Positions 5,535 through 7,681 of a stretch of 7,681 bases of DNA are shown one piece after another. The notes beneath the pieces were generated by a model. The model was not told where the DNA came from, made no database searches, and saw only the letters and a program-made list of their open reading frames with translations. The position numbers were made by a program, and so were the translations under genes. Within the stretch, counting starts at the first letter, position 1. Every line of letters starts with the position of its first letter. Origin of the DNA: Candidatus Latescibacterota bacterium (lineage in GTDB: Bacteria > Latescibacterota > 4484-107); NCBI GenBank assembly GCA_030613045.1, contig JAUWMS010000100.1:1-7681 (forward strand), in the 5' to 3' direction.

Positions 5535-5581
5535 GTGTTTGCAGCCGATGCGTGTAAAAAACGACTTCATTCACTTTTCCC

Positions 5582-5610
5582 TTGACAATCGAGCGTAGAT
5601 TGTGTATAAT
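5582..5610 (+). promoter_or_regulatory. Perfect-consensus sigma-70 promoter upstream of the sensor gene
   Basis: TTGACA (5582-5587), exactly 17 bases, TATAAT (5605-5610). The start would be near 5617, about 455 bases before the sensor ATG, so the transcript has a long leader, or an unrecognised small RNA is made first. TTGACAATCGAG is shared with the guaA promoter, and CACTTTTCCC precedes the -35. Confidence 0.85.
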
Positions 5611-5636
5611 CTGCAATAATCGTGATTTCGCGGTTG

Positions 5637-5682
5637 GTTCGGAAAATTGTTTTTCCGAACTTTGGAAATTGTTTTCCCGAAC
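5637..5682. repeat. Hairpin with an adjacent degenerate copy
   Basis: GTTCGGAAAA and TTTTCCGAAC (5637-5646/5651-5660) form a perfect 10-bp stem with loop TTGT. A second, imperfect copy follows at once (5661-5682, TTTGGAAATTG then TTTTCCCGAAC). It begins about 20 bases after the predicted transcript start, so a nascent RNA would fold here early. Between 5683 and 5730 nothing is recognisable. Confidence 0.6.
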
Positions 5683-5730
5683 GAGCCTCTTTCAAAAGTC
5701 ATAAAGGTACAGTCACTCCGCAGGGGTTAG

Positions 5731-5790
5731 GTCAGACATTCTTGTCTGATTTGGATAACCATAAAGCTGAACAGACAGGAATGTCTGTTC
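5731..5790. repeat. Two facing copies of a CAGACATTC palindromic element
   Basis: TCAGACA/TGTCTGA (5732-5738/5743-5749, loop TTCT) and GAACAGACA/TGTCTGTTC (5769-5777/5782-5790, loop GGAA) are two hairpins. The second, read on the minus strand, is the same AGACATTCYTGTCT motif as the first, so the copies face each other. They probably belong to a dispersed intergenic family. Between 5791 and 5890 nothing else is recognisable. Confidence 0.65.
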
Positions 5791-5890
5791 CACCAATCTC
5801 CTGCAAAAAATCTATCCGGTAAGATTGCTTCGGCTCATGAAGGAAAAAGTTTTCAATGTTCTCTACAATAATACAACCCATTTTACCAAA

Positions 5891-6047
5891 GTGAACGAAG
5901 CGACGTCAAGTCGTTTTTCGGTCTTATGCAAAAACCTCCGAACCATTGAAAATTTCTCAACGCACGTTGTTTCCTCCTTCTGCCAGGAAGGCACCAGGGC
6001 ATTAAGAACCCATTTGCCGTGAACTCCTTCGGCGCTTCGTTCACGGC
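5891..6047 (+). other. Leader region with competing RNA pairings before the sensor gene
   Basis: GTGAACGAAGCG (5891-5902) is perfectly complementary to CGCTTCGTTCAC (6033-6044). Part of that downstream strand also forms a local 9-bp hairpin, GCCGTGAAC/GTTCACGGC (6016-6024/6039-6047). The two pairings share 6039-6044 and cannot coexist. The local hairpin ends 10 bases before the sensor's AGGGAG ribosome site (6058-6063). This is the architecture of an attenuator or riboswitch expression platform, but no known ligand-binding fold is recognised. Confidence 0.4.
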
Positions 6048-6071
6048 GGACAGTGACAGGGAGATTTGTCC

Positions 6072-7681
6072 ATGGCTTCAGAACATGCTTCGAAAAAGGG
6101 AAAGCAGCCTCCCGGGTGGCTGCAGGCGCTGATCGGCGTCCTCACGCTCACGGCGGTCGCGATGGTGATCTTACTCGGCAGCCAGACCTATCGGAAAACG
6201 AGGAAGATGGCCACAGCGCAGTTCAACCAACAGCAGTTGATCCTGGCCCGTTCGGCGGCCACCGGCATCGAAAGCTACTACAAGGAATTAGCCGCCACCT
6301 TGCAATCCCTGGTGAAACTGCCCAGCATGCAGCAGATGACCCCCGAATGTTTGCAGTGCATCCAGCATGCGTATTGGGGCCTCCCATCGAGAACCTCCAT
6401 ACGACTGTTGGACAGAAACGGTCTTCTCCGCTTTATTTGCCCCTTTGAGGGCTGGCGGGGAGATCTGAATGGAAAGGAGTACGGGCGGGAGGCGTACTTT
6501 CAGGAAGTCCGGGAAACCGGACACATCCACGTCAAAAGGGTGATCAACGAACAGGGCGAGCCGCGGATCAGAGTGGCCGTGCCGGTCTATCTGACAAGCG
6601 AGTCGAGGACCGTAAAAGTGGGGGAGGAGACCGGCATGATTATCACGCCCATGGATCCGGACAAACCGGGATCGGGCGCCTTTCAGGGGGTGCTGATAGG
6701 CTCCTTTGATCCGCATACGATTGCTCAAAGCTTTATCTCCCCTATCGTATCGGGGAAGACCGGCTATGCCTATCTGTTGAACGAGGAGGGAATTTTCATA
6801 GCCCATCACGAGGAGGCATTTTCCGGTCGGAGCGCGTTTGAGGTGCGGGAGGAGCGAAACCCCGACCTTTCCTACGACGCCGTTGGGCAGATGCAGCGGC
6901 GGATGATGGCCGGGGAGGAAGGCACGGGCCGCTATGTATCCGGCTGGCACCGGGGTGTGGTCGGAGAGATCGAAAAACTCGTCGCGTACACGCCCATACA
7001 CATAAACGGCAATATCTGGTCCGTGGCCGTGTGCGCTCCGGTTTGCGAAGTGGAAAAAATGATCGGGGAGACGAAACGCTCCGGACAGGCTATCCTGGGA
7101 CTGGTCATCCTGATCCTGATTCTGGGGGGAGGCTCCCTTTTTGCAGTCTCCTATCGCTGGTCCCACGTTCTGGAACAAGAGGTGGCCGAGCGGACGAAGG
7201 ACCTGAGAGAAACCACGGATTATCTGAACAACCTGATCCGGCATGCCAATGCGCCCATCATCGTCTGGAACCCGGATAAGCAAGTCACCATGTTCAACGA
7301 AGCCTTTGAAAGGATGAGCGGTCGGACCGAGGCGGAAATGAAGGAGCAGCCCTTAGCCGTGCTGTTCCCCGAAGACACCCGTGCGGATTCCATGAAGAAG
7401 ATCGAGGAAACTTCAAAGGGCGAACACTGGGAGACGGTGGAGATTCCGATTCTGAAAAAGAACGGTGAGACCCTTATGGCGTTGTGGAACTCGGCGAATA
7501 TCTATGGCGAGGACGGCACAACGCTGATCGCCACTGTTGCCCAGGGACAGGACATCACCGAGCGGGGGCGGGCGGCGGAGCGCATCGAGCGGCTGAACGG
7601 CGTGCTCAGAGCCATCCGAAAGGTCAACCAGTTTCCCCCCGTTATAAATAACGGAATCTGTAGCCATAACGACGGGTCCTC
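6072..7681 (+). CDS. Membrane Cache-PAS sensor protein, probably a histidine kinase or related signalling protein (partial, C-terminus beyond window)
   Basis: Open from the ATG at 6072, with AGGGAG eight bases upstream, to the window edge: 536 codons with no stop. Residues 18-36 (LQALIGVLTLTAVAMVILLG) are the first membrane segment. Residues about 40-335 form an extracytoplasmic sensor of Cache type, with the typical GKTGYAYLLNEEGIFIAHH (225-243). Residues about 340-359 are the second membrane segment, followed by a coiled-coil-like linker (EQEVAERTKDL) and a PAS domain (about 385-497, starting LNNLIRHANAPIIVWNPD and ending with an ITER motif). IERLNGVLRAIRKVNQ (505-520) matches a linker I know from PAS/GAF sensor kinases. 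The output domain would lie beyond the window. From residue 521 the expected continuation is absent. Two cysteine pairs (93/96, 321/325) lie on the outer side. The ligand is unknown. A gene antisense to this in 6288-7283 is rejected. Confidence 0.88.
   Translation, partial: MASEHASKKGKQPPGWLQALIGVLTLTAVAMVILLGSQTYRKTRKMATAQFNQQQLILARSAATGIESYYKELAATLQSLVKLPSMQQMTPECLQCIQHAYWGLPSRTSIRLLDRNGLLRFICPFEGWRGDLNGKEYGREAYFQEVRETGHIHVKRVINEQGEPRIRVAVPVYLTSESRTVKVGEETGMIITPMDPDKPGSGAFQGVLIGSFDPHTIAQSFISPIVSGKTGYAYLLNEEGIFIAHHEEAFSGRSAFEVREERNPDLSYDAVGQMQRRMMAGEEGTGRYVSGWHRGVVGEIEKLVAYTPIHINGNIWSVAVCAPVCEVEKMIGETKRSGQAILGLVILILILGGGSLFAVSYRWSHVLEQEVAERTKDLRETTDYLNNLIRHANAPIIVWNPDKQVTMFNEAFERMSGRTEAEMKEQPLAVLFPEDTRADSMKKIEETSKGEHWETVEIPILKKNGETLMALWNSANIYGEDGTTLIATVAQGQDITERGRAAERIERLNGVLRAIRKVNQFPPVINNGICSHNDGS
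7639..7654. repeat. Short inverted repeat at the right edge
   Basis: CCGTTAT and ATAACGG (7639-7645/7648-7654) are perfect 7-bp arms around AA. They sit in the stretch (7632 onward) where the sensor protein stops matching its family, directly after a run of six C. This may be the end of an inserted element or chance. Confidence 0.35.

Noticed and set aside
5928..5950. GCAAAAACCTCCGAACCATTG, slightly like part of a GEMM-I cyclic-di-GMP riboswitch
   Set aside because: The other required half of that fold is not present upstream, so the likeness is too short to support a riboswitch.
5825..6022. A 65-codon frame in the sensor leader
   Set aside because: No ribosome site, no recognisable domain, and it overlaps the inverted pairing strands; more likely leader sequence.
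6288..7283. A 331-codon open frame on the minus strand
   Set aside because: It lies wholly antisense to the Cache-PAS sensor, which has a good ribosome site, clear membrane segments and family motifs. The antisense product has no recognisable motif and is a shadow of GC-rich codons.
7413..7667. Minus-strand frame starting MATDSVIYNGG with an upstream GAGG at the window edge
   Set aside because: The start looks plausible, but the rest is antisense to the sensor PAS domain and has no family likeness; the start is in the suspect edge sequence.

Overview
The window is bacterial and probably comes from an uncultured Gram-negative organism of moderately high GC content. Genes start with ATG and most have a clear Shine-Dalgarno site. 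Three sites match the sigma-70 promoter consensus very closely. Several products are predicted to face a periplasm or extracytoplasmic space. I cannot name the phylum. The long-form GMP synthase, the PurA with an altered signature, and gaps full of palindromes and short tandem repeats all suggest an uncultivated lineage rather than a model proteobacterium. Both ends of the window cut through genes.

Layout. Positions 1-1623 (minus strand) hold an envelope-stress-type regulatory cassette, in transcription order: an ECF sigma factor (1623-1045), a zinc-finger membrane anti-sigma factor (846-376) and a membrane-anchored Spy/heavy-metal-sensor-like protein (279 to beyond the left edge). The sigma and anti-sigma genes each carry the same bipartite upstream element, a 12-mer, a 10-bp spacer and a 7-mer. 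It is best read as the cassette's own ECF promoter. Positions 1859-3661 (minus) encode guaA, a 600-residue GMP synthase of the long, eukaryote-like form. Positions 4204-5481 (plus) encode purA, adenylosuccinate synthase. guaA and purA therefore diverge from one 542-bp region, with near-consensus promoters facing away from each other and leaders of about 205 nt each. These enzymes act on the GMP and AMP branches downstream of IMP. Positions 6072 to beyond the right edge (plus) encode a two-transmembrane Cache-PAS sensor protein behind a perfect-consensus promoter and a structured leader of about 450 nt. The reading frame stays open to the window edge.

The gaps are unusually rich in repeats: palindromic elements of the GTAGGGGCGA type (305-382, 1761-1786), an inverted repeat of TTCACCACGGA type (913-1050) with a relative at 3807-3838, an 8-bp repeat (3699-3753), a ten-unit 7-bp array (4092-4161), a 30-bp perfect palindrome (5505-5534), an inverted pair of CAGACATTC elements (5731-5790) and a 17-bp duplication at the purA stop. 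I see no tRNA, rRNA, CRISPR array, transposase or complete mobile element.

The most informative observations are the duplicated ECF-type promoter, an upstream element shared by all three housekeeping-type promoters, the altered PurA signature, and the loss of expected sensor-kinase sequence in the last 50 bases.
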